Assembly: GCA_023634235.1 (NCBI GenBank)
Contig: JAMKCF010000021.1
Span: 11,729,764-11,793,763 of the forward strand
DNA length: 64,000 nt
Reading direction: 5' to 3'
From: Pisaster brevispinus
Taxonomy: Eukaryota; Echinodermata; Asteroidea; Forcipulatida; Asteriidae
Shown here: positions 1 to 10,310 of the stretch, piece after piece
Layout: every line of letters begins with the position of its first letter
Numbering within the stretch: the stretch's first letter is position 1
Program-made: the position numbers and the translations under genes
The notes under the pieces: generated by a model
What the model was told of the DNA's origin: nothing
What the model saw: the letters and a program-made list of their open reading frames with translations, nothing else
Databases searched by the model: none

Positions 1-187
1 CATATTCGGGAGCTGGCTTTGGGAACAGATGAGGCAACGCACCGCCGATGTACATGGGCTGGTCCCAGTTTAAGTGGGCCGGTAGTGCAAGGGTGAAGTT
101 ACTGGCGGTCGGGATGCCATCGTTTAGTCTTAGACGGGTGCTCCCGCCACTGATGGTGGCTTCAATGCGGTTCCATTTATCAAGGAG
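1..187 (-). CDS. Laminin G domain, second exon (partial at window edge)
   Basis: Acceptor acccag|CTCCTTG joins in phase 0. Peptide LLDKWNRIEATISGGSTRLR... then NWDQPMYIGGALPHLFPKP. The MYIGG strand near the end of the fold is a laminin G hallmark. No donor is reached before position 1. Confidence 0.78.
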
Positions 188-3100
188 CTGGGTCAAACAT
201 CATCCAAATATTAAACTCAAGTTTAACAGCACAGTGTTCAAATTTAACGCATGAAGAGGTATAGTGTTTCTGAACAATCTTTACTGCATAATAACGAAGC
301 AGCACGTACAACGAAATAGTTGTTACTCTCCAACAAATGTATTTGTTTTACGCCATCATTGTAAACTTACTACTTGTTTTGCGCTGACAACCTCGCTCAC
401 CGCGTTACCAATCTTAGTATACATCTTGACGTTACCGTCCGTTATCCCCACGGTCACGGTCTGATCGGAGCTGTCCTCGTGACGTAACACTAGCAAGCCG
501 CTCAGTGATCTGGGCTTGAACTGTATGTACATCAGGAGGTGTTTGGTGGGTTTTGATGCCCGACGGTACATGATGAACGCAGAGCCGTCGAATGTACGGA
601 CGATCTCACCAGTGGCTGAATCAAGGGGAGAGTGAAGGGAAACTTGACACACACCACCGTACGGAGCTATGGAATCAGTTTGCCTACAAAAAATATGACC
701 CCTTGCATTGGCCGCCAGCGCCGAGGTCAACCAATGGAAACGGGCATGCGTGCACGCGCTGCCTACAACTCTCAGCCAATGATAGGTCTTCACCAAAATG
801 AGGGCACTGTTTTGGGATTTTGACGTCATAATTATGGAAGGGATTTATTTACATCTTTTGTAAATAAAATAGTTTGTTTAAGGGAAAGTATTGCCTACAC
901 CGAATAGAAGAGTCGTTTCAAACCTATAGTTTTCAAAATAAAAAAATTGCTAAACAACGATCTGTGGAAATAAATTAAAACTCGATCAATGTAAAAAAGA
1001 AAAGAAAAAAGGAATACCTGGACAGGGTTGTGCATAGCAGAGCAGCATTTCCGTACCGTAGCCACCGCATACCTCGCCTGCGCCCGCAGGAGCAGGGTCG
1101 GTACACGTCCGGTCTCGCTTCACCACACCTTCACCGCACGTCTTACTGCAGCCTCCCCATTCTCCCCAACTCGCCCAGTTGCCATTCACTGAAAAATAAA
1201 GCCACACAAACAGTCTTATATTAAGAATCAAAGCCTTATGTCTTCCTCCCGGTATTAGTTTATCTGATGATGTCAACATCATGAAAGTAAGTTGTCGACA
1301 TCCCGAGAGATAAATTACCTCGGGATGTCGACATCCTGAACGCTGAGGATGTCGACTTCCCGAGATAATTCGTCATGGGATGACAACATCCTGACGATGT
1401 CGAGAACCCAAGATAAAATATCTGGGGAAGACCACACCCTAATTTCAAGATGTCGTCATCCCGAGATAAATCATCTCAGAATGTCGTCATCTCACGTGTA
1501 TAATGTCGTCATCTTACGCTTATGATGTCATCATCCTGTAGTTAATTATCTCAGGATCACAACATGTCGGATGGCACTTCCAGAGCACCGTATGTTTGAC
1601 ACCTCAGAAAATAATATCCTCACCTGGGCAAGGCAAGAAATTGCAAACGTTGGTCTGTGTGTTCTCCCCGACACATCTTGGTTTAACTATAGGAGTTCCT
1701 TCACCCACCGTGCCGTTTCCTTTCAAACACACCCGAAGCCGTGAATTGGTTCCCCCGCCGCAGGTTGCTGTGCACGGAGACCACGAGCTCCACGACTTCC
1801 AAGCAGGGTCGGAGGCTTCGTGATAATGGGGATAAACAAAATACATCGTGGGTAAATTGTTGAATTAAGAAAACACGTAAATACAACAAGAAAGCTGGTT
1901 TTCAATTGTGTTTTTTAGTGTTTATTTATTTTGCTAAGAAGCAGATTGATGTAAACGGCACCGTTTACTTTGGAGGCGGGCTTCTGATACATTTACCAGA
2001 TTAAATGTACGATATTATTTATAGTTATGAATCTTTTCATTGTAATTATTTCTATTTCGCTTTGATTTAAATGCAACATTAATAATGAGATAGTGGGCAC
2101 GTGAATGAATGAATGAATGAATTTAACATAATCTGCTATACTTGATGAAATTTTTTTCTTGGTACTTTACTTATAACATTTAGTAAAGATGAATAAGAAA
2201 CTTCTTTTTTTTTGACAACAGTTTTTCTTCTGTTTAGCTCTTCTATTAACCTCACAGAGTTGTGCACTAGGCAGATGCACAAACGTGTATACGACGCCAT
2301 CATCAGCCCATACAAAAAAGCGCGATGTTCCCTTATTTCGCCCACCAGCAGTGTAGTGCGCACGCGCGATGTGCAATTTTACATATTTGCACGGGAGGGG
2401 CCACGTACAGTGTGACTTTGTTTTGACTGTACACAGAACTTCATTTGAACAAGGTCTTAATTTAGGCCTACCTGGACACTCTGTTAAGATGCAGCTTTTC
2501 TTCTCAACAGACTCGCCCTCACAGCTCCTGCCGCCGAACTCTGGCCTTGGGTTACTGCATAGTCGAAACCGCTGCATCTCCCCGTCCCCACACGTTACGG
2601 TACACACTGACCACTGTGACCACTCGGTCCATCCACCGTCGGCTATTGGAGTCAATTCAGAGTTATCTCGTTGGTTTAAACATTCATCTTTCCATTGAAG
2701 AGCTTTCCGATTGAAACTAATATTTTCTTGTTTTCGTTTATTACCAATAGTGTACTTTGATCCTTTGATTCGTTCCCTTTGTTAATTAATAACACTAACT
2801 CTACTTGACAGTGATAACGTTTTTCTTTCTATGTTTGTTTTGTTTTGGTGATGTTGTTGTTGTTGTTGTTTATTTGCTTTTTTTTTTTTTTACCTGGGCA
2901 CGGTATGTCGTCGTTGCAGACCTCCAGTCCGTACAACTCCCCCGAGCATAAATGCTTCTGCTCCGGACAGGTTCGATGTCGAATTCGCATCCCTCCATCG
3001 CAGGGAGAGCTACAGCCCGACCACTGGGACCACTCTTCGTGAACTTAATCAAACAAAATAAAAGGTGGATTACCCCCAAAAAAATAACAATAATAAACAA

Positions 3101-6100
3101 ATGGATTGATTTCATTGCAAATGTGCACATCAAGGAGCTTAGCACAACATAATACCAGAATAAGGTAACAAGCCAAAATACTATTCCACATGACTGGTAT
3201 CCTGCTCATTTTTTCTGAGCAGAAAAATGTTCAAAACATCTGCTAAGCAGCTCTATATGAATTTGGGCTCTGGCCTGTTTTCTTCATTGTTCTCCAAAGC
3301 TGCCCGACAAAATGCGGACGTGGCTTTTTCCCCATCATCTGTGCTGCACAGCGTCTCTGGTCTGCTGTATTTAAAGGGACGTTGTCTTTGATTTAAATCA
3401 AACAACTAAATGTGTATTCAGTTGATCTTTGATATCATTAAAACATAAATAAACCCTGTAAAGCAGTGGGAATTGGCGAGTGATTTTTAATTAATGAAAC
3501 ATGTAACATATAACATACGTTGCTTTCCTTTTGGCAGTTTCTCGCAGAACGGTGCGTAATGGTCGCATCGCTGCACCATGGCCGCATCCCCGGTACAGTC
3601 ATTCCCTTCCCCCTGGGGACGAGGGTTGTTGCACGCCCTCTCTCTCACCTGATGTCCCTGACTGCACATGCCTGTGCACACCGTCCATTCGCTCCACTCA
3701 CTCCAGCCTCCAAGCTCTACCAAGCGAGTCAAAATAGTGAGTTTTCGAACCAAGTTTTGGGGCAAGCGGGGGTAAAAAATATAATGGGGGTAGTGGTGCT
3801 ATTTAATGTATTGACGACCCATTCAGTTGTGCATTTTTTTCTTCGATTTCATTAGGGGGGCAAGAGGGGCAAGAGTTCTAAGCGTGAGAGGGGCTCTCTC
3901 CCTGCACCCTCTAGTCACACCACATTCTCTCTTAAAGTTTTACACTGTAATTCACTCTAATCGATTGAAACTAGATTCAACCGATTAGAATGAATTTCAA
4001 TCTAAACTGAGAGAGAGTTGTAGGGTTTGTGGAAACGAGGGATACAGCGGGAAAGGGTTGCTTCCTACCCACGTTCCACTTGATAGTTTATCCACCTGTC
4101 TTTCTGTAGTCAGACAAACCTTTAAAACCTTTAAAATGGCAAAAAACTGAATCGAAGAATCGAAGTGTTACGAGTTGTACCTGGACACAGACCAGATCTG
4201 CACGGTATATCGCGAGTCAGTATCGAGACTTCTTGCCCGTTACCCACGTTACACGCGTCGCCACCGTGACACCGTCTACTCGACGTTTTCACCCCGTCAT
4301 TGCAGCTGGTAGAACACGCTGTCCAAGGCGACCAAGGAGTCAGGAAAATTCCAACTGTGACCAAAAATAAAAAATTGGGCTCAATTTTGTTGCAGTTTGT
4401 ATTGTATAGATACTATATCCGTTTAACACAGTTAAATTAATTCCTTATTTATATCAATGATGGTTTACAGAAAATATTGGAAAGTGTATACGGTTTGGAC
4501 AGTGTACTTTCAGCAAGAATCGTGTGCGCGTTTGTTTTCTACGCCGTTTCTTACGTGTGGCATAGAAAAGGGCTTCAAATGAAAGATGCACTGGCAAACA
4601 TAATAATACTGCTTTGACATGGTCCCAACATTTTTTTGTGGCTCGTTTGAAGCCCAAAATTCCCAACTAGTAGGCAGAGCTGCGGCTGTAATACGCTTTA
4701 ACCGTTAAAGGTATAGGGCCATTGTTGGGGGTGGGTTTTTTTTCACCGTAACGCATATATAGGCGAAATGATAAAGAAAGATCAAATGAAAGTCACATGT
4801 GAACGTTTAAGCTGAGAAAACATTAAACTGTCACTGTATTTTCACAAGATCTTCGAATATAACATCCACATTCAGCGAGGTGACAGTGGGTACCACGCGC
4901 ATGGCCGCAGCATTCGAAAACGGACACCAAACCTCAGAAACCTGAGAAACGATTCACGCATGAATCGTTTCTCAGATCCAAATGTTTTGGAGTGAAAAAT
5001 TATCCAAACCATATTACTTCGAAGGGAATCCTTTCTCAAAATAGTTTAAACTATCAACAGCTGCAGTGCTTTTCAACAAGATAAGTTTTTTGTGGTTATT
5101 AATTTTTGGAGTAGCTTACCAATCTACGGCCCCTGCATTTGTCAGTAGGCCCTACTCCCTAACTCACCTCCCAGAACGCACGTATCGTCAAAGCATGCGC
5201 CCTCTTCGTACTCGGGTCCCCTGCAATAATGTCCGCCGTGGCGCGGCTGCGGGTTTTTACATGGACGTGATCGGTACGCCTTCCCGTTACCGCATTGGGA
5301 CGAGCAGCTGCTCCACGGGTTCCACTCAGACCAACCGCCGTCAACTAAATGTTTCGGAGGAAAATCGCTGTTCACAAACTGAAGTTTAATTTTGATACAA
5401 ACGAGTATAACAACGACCCGTACTTGACGCCATTTTTAAAGTGGAAATGATATCCAAGTTTTCTAATGTTTTAGTGACAGCCCTAAACCGTATAAAAAGG
5501 TACTTCGTGGTGAAATAAATAGATACGGTAAAAAAATATATATAAAACGATTTAAAAGCGCTTATAAAAGAACTTTCCTTTCCCAGTATCTGGCAAAGTT
5601 TATTCTCACTACGGCTAGTCAGCAAATGTTTTATTAAAATTACTTATCATTGTCTTTCTTCATTTTTCTCTGTTCAACCTGTCTGTCCGTACGTTCTTGT
5701 CCCTGTTTATGTTTATGTTTTTCTGTCCGTCAATCATCTTATTTATTTTGGTTCCTATCTTGCATAACTGGATGTATGGTTACTTCTTTAATTCAGTTAT
5801 TTTTGTTATGTATTGTTCAGAAATGTTCATGGAGTATGAACATAAATGTGAGTTTTGAATAGAACATGGTGAAGGAATTAACGTGCATTATGTAGCACAG
5901 ATGGTGGCGATTGCTTTTCTAAAAAGAAAACCGCAAACGCCATCAACACTTCCTCCAAACCTCCCAGTGTAAACCTCAACAAATTCATTGGTTGAACGTG
6001 ATACTCTCCACTCCGCGAGACAACTAAACATATTTTCCAATAATTTTTACAGGTTTATCCTAGAGCCAAAATCTTTCCTGTAACGGATGCATGACGAAGC

Positions 6101-8986
6101 AACTCACCCGCACACCCTTCCAAATGCTTGTAGCAGTTCAAGTTGGTCCAGTAAGTATCCTGGAAATTTAATGCAAAATTCACATTGAAGTTCAGCCCAA
6201 CATTCTACAAAAGACATATTAAATTTGCTTCATATAGACATTAACCGTATCTTAAAATAATGATGATACGACCATTACTTTTTGTAACAGAAAAACAAAG
6301 TGTGTTGTTCTGTAGAATAGTTGCTTTTATGTGCTTGCACCAAGTGCACTGGTATCCCATAAAAGTAATGATTGTTCTACCATTCATGCTCCTGAACTTA
6401 AATAGATGTGACGCTTCATGTAGGCTCCAGTTGTTAACATTACAGAATGACTGAACATTGTGTGTGACTAACTTATAACTTATAAGGGACATAATACAAG
6501 TAAATACATGTAGTTGTTATACCGCAAGGTTCCGTGGCTTGACCATTTCCAGTACTTGTTGATAGCTGCATCGTCCAGTCATACACGTGTGTCGTAATTC
6601 AGCATCCTTAGTGTTGAATGGCTCCATGAGCTTCAAGGCTTTCTCCTGTACGGAAGATTCGTCCTCTGTTTCACAAAAACAACCCATCTACACGTTAATG
6701 TTTAATTCGGTGATGTTGGGGTCTCGCCTTGCCTTTGACATTGGCCAATCATTGACATGGGAGTGGATTCATTCCAGCTAGGCCAAGGTCGTCTAGGATC
6801 TGATCCTTCGTGGTTAGAGGATTATTATTTCCTTTGATGGTGTGCTGATCATGTTTTTTTTCTTCCTGGGATCCGTCTTGAGGTCAGGGGGTAATCCCTG
6901 CCCCCATGATTTTTGTTCATGTCTAAAACGATTAGTTCTTTAGAGTACAATTTGTTCTGTTAACATTTTAGAGTCTTTATACGGCAAACTGGGCAACAAA
7001 ACTGACAGACCATGAGTCATGTCATTTCGCTGCATGTAAAAAAACCTAAACACCATTGGCTCTATTAAAGCAAGGAAACAACCACAATAGGGGAGATACT
7101 GTACTACGAACTGTAAACCTGCCTATACCGTTCTATTCTTGGTCCCTAGTTTCTTACTATTCTGCGGGCATGCCATGATCACTTTGCAGCTTGTAACGCT
7201 GGTGGTCTGCCCGTGACATTCGTAGCCGCCGTTTTGTGGTTCGGGCCGATTGCAGGTGCGCTGTCTCATCTTGGCTCCGTCCCCGCAGGTCGCGTCGCAG
7301 TCTCCCCACTCACTCCATGCGCTCCAACCTCCGTCCACTGTAAACCATGATTTACATTGTAAATGTTGCTTGTTATGGTATTGCAGTTTAGAAAATCAAC
7401 ATTTATCGCATTTTGGCTGGTAACCTGCCAATCAAGTGTTCCTGTTAGCATTTCCCCCTACTTATAAGCTGTATGGCCAACGATCACCTTTTGAGCCAAA
7501 TTTATACTCCTAGGTGAAGAGGAGCAAACAGTTGCCTTTCCCAATGACACAGATCGAACCACAAACAACCCGTGGGTGATTTTAAACCTCAAATGTTACA
7601 CTGTCGTTCTTCTCGTATCATAAGTAATGTTCACAACTCGCATGAGATAATTTGCATGGCTATTACAAAACCTCGAGTTTAGCTTCGCTATTCTAGTCTG
7701 TAACACATTGTATTGCTGTGATCGTAGTAATGATGGGGCATCGTTTTGTCATGATTAATCGACATGTTTGTCCAATGAAATAAATTGACTAATTTGTACC
7801 AAGTGTACACACTAATTATGACAAATAATGATTACATTGGATCTTGCGTGGACTGTACAAGAAAGTTTATGGACTGGATTGGACCGGTGGGTTGTTTTTT
7901 TTTAAAGCTGGGTCCGATTTCATAGCTCCGCTGTCTCCGCGGTAAACACAGCCACGAAAGTGGACCCTGGACTTTCCTCGGATGTTGACGAAATTAATTT
8001 AAAACCTATTCTCAGTCAGACTTTTCACCTGGACACGTGAAGAGATTCTCTGTCCGCGTGCAGGAGTACGTGTGCCAGAATCGATTCAGCACCACAGTGT
8101 CCACGGGTTGTTCCTCCCAAATAAAACCGAACAGTTCCGCATGGGTGCAGAACCTCCCTCGCAGGCACAGCAGGGCAAACCGTACTCGTTCTGTCGGCTG
8201 CAGGAGCTGCAGGGCGTCCGACATTTCCGGGGAAAGGTGAACAGCGCCAAGACCTGTTTCAGAATCGAGATTGTTTGAGAATAATCAAAGAGGGTTAATG
8301 AATCCGATCTCGTCGGAGTTTCTTCGTCATCACTTTTGTTTGTCTCAGTTTTCAAGATTCTTGATAATCATTAATGTCGTCCGGGGCTAGTTTTCACACC
8401 AGTGCTGTTCGCTTTACAGTAAGCACCAGTTGACACGTCCATAACATGCAACCTTGTAACGAAAAGGTGAAATGGAAAAAAAAAATGTTTGGCAGGCACT
8501 CAAATTAAACCACAGCACCCACAGAGAAGAGCAAGGATTGGACTCCTACGTTGCATGCAACAGTGCAGTGCAACGGAGGCTGGCGTCCTACCCAGGCTAC
8601 GTGCCCCGTTCACTTTTGCTGTGGTGGCCTTTGTGTATTTATCAATACATGTATATTCAATAGAATTATTACATTTTCCTCGTAGATATACCCTTGTCAG
8701 CGGAAAATTGTCGTGCCCTTTCACTAGAGCGAAGTTCAAGGCCTGTTGTTAACCAGTCTCCGTTGCACTTCACTCACTGATTTATGCAACGGGGGAGTCC
8801 AACCTTGAATAGCTGACCCATGTGAACAGCCAGTCTATCATTTTGTTGCCGTATTAGGCCCTCACGGTTGTCTACAAACATTTAAACAAGCTAGTTTTTT
8901 TTTTTTTTTTTTTAACTGGACTTACCTATCGTAAAGTGAATGACACCAGTAATGATGACGACGTAGAAAAAATGTTGCAACCGCAT
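1..8986 (-). CDS. Secreted TSP1-repeat / laminin G protein gene, 5' part (11 exons, runs off left edge)
   Basis: Read right to left this gene encodes a hydrophobic signal peptide (8926-8986), an unrecognised cysteine-containing module (8029-8253), eight thrombospondin type-1 repeats (exons at 7158, 5168, 4181, 3519, 2894, 2472, 1624 and 1018) and a laminin G domain (374-642 and 1-187). Every exon from the signal peptide to the last TSP1 ends in phase 1, so each TSP1 is a symmetric 1-1 exon as expected for shuffled extracellular modules. TSP1 hallmarks are visible: WSxW, CSxxCG, an Arg-rich strand and a terminal CPG. TSP1 repeats bind glycosaminoglycans and matrix partners, and laminin G domains bind sugars or receptors, so an extracellular matrix or guidance role is likely. 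I do not recognise an orthologue; hemicentin, SCO-spondin or coadhesin-like proteins are neighbours in style only. The C-terminus is outside the window. Confidence 0.88.
374..642 (-). CDS. Laminin G domain, first exon
   Basis: Donor AAACAA|gtagta, phase 0. The frame reads TGEIVRTFDGSAFIMYRR..., then HLLMYIQFKPRSLSGLLVLR and VTVGITDGNVKMYTKIG, the alternating beta-strand pattern of a laminin G jelly roll. Two acceptors keep phase 1, at 642 (gtcaag|) and 615 (attcag|); the second removes nine residues. Confidence 0.75.
1018..1188 (-). CDS. TSP1 repeat 8
   Basis: Acceptor ttttcag|TGAATGG; donor CCAG|gtattc. Peptide VNGNWASWGEWGGCSKTCGE... then RDRTCTDPAPAGAGEVC and LCYAQPCPG. Confidence 0.87.
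1268..1560. repeat. GATGTCGACATC-rich direct/inverted repeat in TSP1 intron
   Basis: The motif GATGTCGACATC and variants (GATGTCGTCATC, AATGTCGTCATC) recur about every 25-35 bp, alternating with CCCGAGATAAATTA / TCTCAGGAT segments that are partly reverse complements of each other. The result is a palindrome-rich tandem array between TSP1 exons 7 and 8. Confidence 0.7.
1624..1815 (-). CDS. TSP1 repeat 7
   Basis: Acceptor cacgaag|CCTCCGA; donor CCAG|gtgagg. Peptide ASDPAWKSWSSWSPCTATCG... then LRVCLKGNGTVGEG and TNVCNFLPCPG. Contains an N-glycosylation sequon (NGT). Confidence 0.86.
2472..2642 (-). CDS. TSP1 repeat 6
   Basis: Acceptor ccaatag|CCGACGG; donor CCAG|gtaggc. Peptide ADGGWTEWSQWSVCTVTCGD... 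then RFRLCSNPRPEFGGRSC and SCILTECPG. Canonical TSP1. Confidence 0.88.
2894..3043 (-). CDS. TSP1 repeat 5 (short)
   Basis: Acceptor attaag|TTCACGA; donor CCAG|gtaaaa. Peptide HEEWSQWSGCSSPCDGGMRI... then RTCPEQKHLCSGELYGLEV and DDIPCPG. At 150 nt it is the shortest repeat; the middle loop is reduced. The acceptor has a weak pyrimidine tract. Confidence 0.82.
3163..3272 (-). mobile_element. Truncated GGGCCC-type palindromic MITE
   Basis: Contains GACTGGTATCCTGCTCATTT and TGCTAAGCAGCTCTAT, matching the interior and one end of the full copies at 9924-10310 in reverse orientation. Only one end is present. Confidence 0.6.
3519..3716 (-). CDS. TSP1 repeat 4
   Basis: Acceptor ttggtag|AGCTTGG; donor CAAC|gtatgt. 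Peptide ELGGWSEWSEWTVCTGMCSQ... then VRERACNNPRPQGEGNDC and CDHYAPFCEKLPKGK. Unlike its neighbours it ends in a basic extension after the last cysteine rather than CPG. Confidence 0.82.
4181..4354 (-). CDS. TSP1 repeat 3
   Basis: Acceptor gtcacag|TTGGAAT; donor CCAG|gtacaa. Peptide VGIFLTPWSPWTACSTSCND... then SSRRCHGGDACNVGNG and PCRSGLCPG. The more acidic, shorter loop and the missing GGW opening set it apart from repeats 1 and 2. Confidence 0.85.
4703..5128. mobile_element. GGTATACC-type MITE, degenerate copy
   Basis: Shares CTGAGAAACG...CGTTTCTCAG, ATCAACAGCTGCAGTGCTT and the GGAGTA-TTACCAA end with copies at 11944, 16350, 31845 and 41832. Non-coding. Confidence 0.55.
5168..5344 (-). CDS. 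TSP1 repeat 2
   Basis: Acceptor catttag|TTGACGG; donor GGAG|gtgagt. Peptide VDGGWSEWNPWSSCSSQCGN... then YRSRPCKNPQPRHGGHYC and ends DDTCVLG. It keeps six cysteines but has VLG where most repeats here have CPG. The 1.8-kb intron before it shows no further TSP1 exon. Confidence 0.88.
7158..7337 (-). CDS. TSP1 repeat 1
   Basis: Acceptor ttacag|TGGACGG; donor AATA|gtaaga, chosen over a later gtatag because it keeps phase 1. Peptide VDGGWSAWSEWGDCDATCGD... then MRQRTCNRPEPQNGG and SCKVIMACPQN. Canonical TSP1 with tryptophan ladder and six cysteines. Confidence 0.88.
8029..8253 (-). CDS. TSP1/LamG gene exon 2: unrecognised 74-residue module
   Basis: Symmetric phase 1-1 exon with acceptor aaacag| and donor CCAG|gtgaaa. 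The phase-consistent frame reads LGAVHLSPEMSDALQLLQP..., then a part with LLCLRGRFCTHAELFGF and HTYSCTRTENLFTCPG. It has four cysteines, two tryptophans and a terminal CPG like the TSP1 exons, but lacks the WSxW and CSxxCG motifs. I cannot assign a family. Other frames are open over parts of the exon, but only this one fits the phases. Confidence 0.65.
8926..8986 (-). CDS. TSP1/LamG gene exon 1: signal peptide
   Basis: ATG at 8986-8984 opens MRLQHFFYVVIITGVIHFTI, a basic start followed by a hydrophobic core typical of a signal peptide. It ends at the donor ATAG|gtaag, leaving one base (phase 1). An upstream ATG 6 nt away is in another frame. The phase and the acceptor of the next exon fit exactly (Gly formed across the junction). 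The 5' UTR is not delimited. Confidence 0.75.
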
Positions 8987-9923
8987 CTTCCATTCAAATC
9001 AATACAGGCTGAACGATCGTTAGCATGCTACCAAATGAGTGTATAGCCCGAAAAAAATGTATAGGCCTGCTAAGAAAATACTACAAAATCATAACTTTTT
9101 TTCGAATAATCTCACGACAAAATACAGCGTGTTAAAACTTTGAAACGCTTAACGGTACGTTGACTGCTGAAGCGAACAGTGTGTCCACTCTTTTTCAGCC
9201 CAAGCTCATCAAACTTCGCCGTAAAGTGTTGTTAATTTGTGAAGACATCGCAGATAGAATCCAGAATGAGATTTGAAATGAATTGGTAAAGCGGAAATTT
9301 AAACTTTTCAACAAAATGTTATGCAAACATGGCGATTGGTAATGTGAAGTCCAATCCACATAACAACGCATAATACATTTTCTTTTTGTTCTGTTTGAAT
9401 TTAATTTTTCAATGCAAGCGCGCGTTGCCTTTGCGCGCGGTTTATTTTGTTCATTGTAACGCACGCGCAACCAAAACGCAACACTCACTGCGTATGCTTG
9501 ACCACGCAAGCAACTTAGGTTTGTTTGTTCGTAATAACAGGGTGCGTGTACTTCGCGTTATTCGTATAAGCTGCCGCGCGTACCGGTAAGAAGAAATGAT
9601 CATTTGTATTTCATGCACACGTATGATAAATGTCTGTAGATTTTTAGACTGGTAGGTTCGCAAGTCCTGCATGGTTTCAAAAAGTGGCGGTCAAGTTGAG
9701 ACAGTCAAGTTGGCTCGGTGGTTTCTCTCTTTCCCGCCTTTCATCTCTGTGCCACCCCCACGCCCCCTCTCTCTGGTCCGAATCATGTTGAGATTTGCCC
9801 ATTCATGTCTACCCATCATTAAGTTGGGGAGATCAGTTGGAAGCACCCCGATGTCCCGGCAACTACATCTGTATAGCTGAGCTTTTGTCTTCCCCTCTTT
9901 CTCCTTCCATGTTTTAATGACCA

Positions 9924-10116
9924 GGGTCCAATTTCATAGAGCTGCTTAAGCAGAAAGTATTGCTTAACAATTTTCTGCTAAGCAGAAATGAGCAGAATAC
10001 CGGTCACAAATTGTACATGTGACATGGTAGATTGGCTGGTAACCTTTTTTTGGTAAGCATAATTTTGTTGTGCTTAGCTACTTTTTGTGCTTAAGCAGCT
10101 CTATGAAATTGGGCCC
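9924..10116. mobile_element. GGGCCC-type palindromic MITE, copy 1
   Basis: About 190 bp with long terminal inverted repeats: CAATTTCATAGAGCTGCTTA at the left and TAAGCAGCTCTATGAAATTG at the right. The interior shares CTGCTAAGCAGAAATGAGCA and GTACATGTGACATGGTA with other copies. No ORF; non-autonomous foldback element. Confidence 0.85.
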
Positions 10117-10117
10117 A

Positions 10118-10310
10118 GGGCCCAATTTCATAGAGCTGCTTAAGCAGAAAATAATGCTTAACAATTTACTGCTAAGCAGAAATTAGCAGGATACCAGTCA
10201 CAAATTGTACACGTGGCATAATAGTTTGGCTGGTAACCTTTTTCTGGTAAGCAAAGTTTTATTGTGCTTAGTAAATTGTTGTGCTTAAGCAGCTCTATGA
10301 AATTGGGCCC
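10118..10310. mobile_element. GGGCCC-type palindromic MITE, copy 2 (adjacent, same orientation)
   Basis: Begins one base after copy 1 ends and is about 90% identical to it, including the GGGCCC ends and the TGGCTGGTAACC core. The pair is either a tandem duplication or an insertion at the edge of the first. Confidence 0.85.

Noticed and set aside
5345..7157. A missing TSP1 exon in the large intron
   Set aside because: I searched for WSxW and CSxxCG-like codons on the minus strand and found none; repeats 1 and 2 already join in phase.
8037..8278. Plus-strand ORFs over 8.0-8.3 kb
   Set aside because: They overlap the phase-consistent minus-strand exon 8029-8253, which has proper splice sites on both sides.
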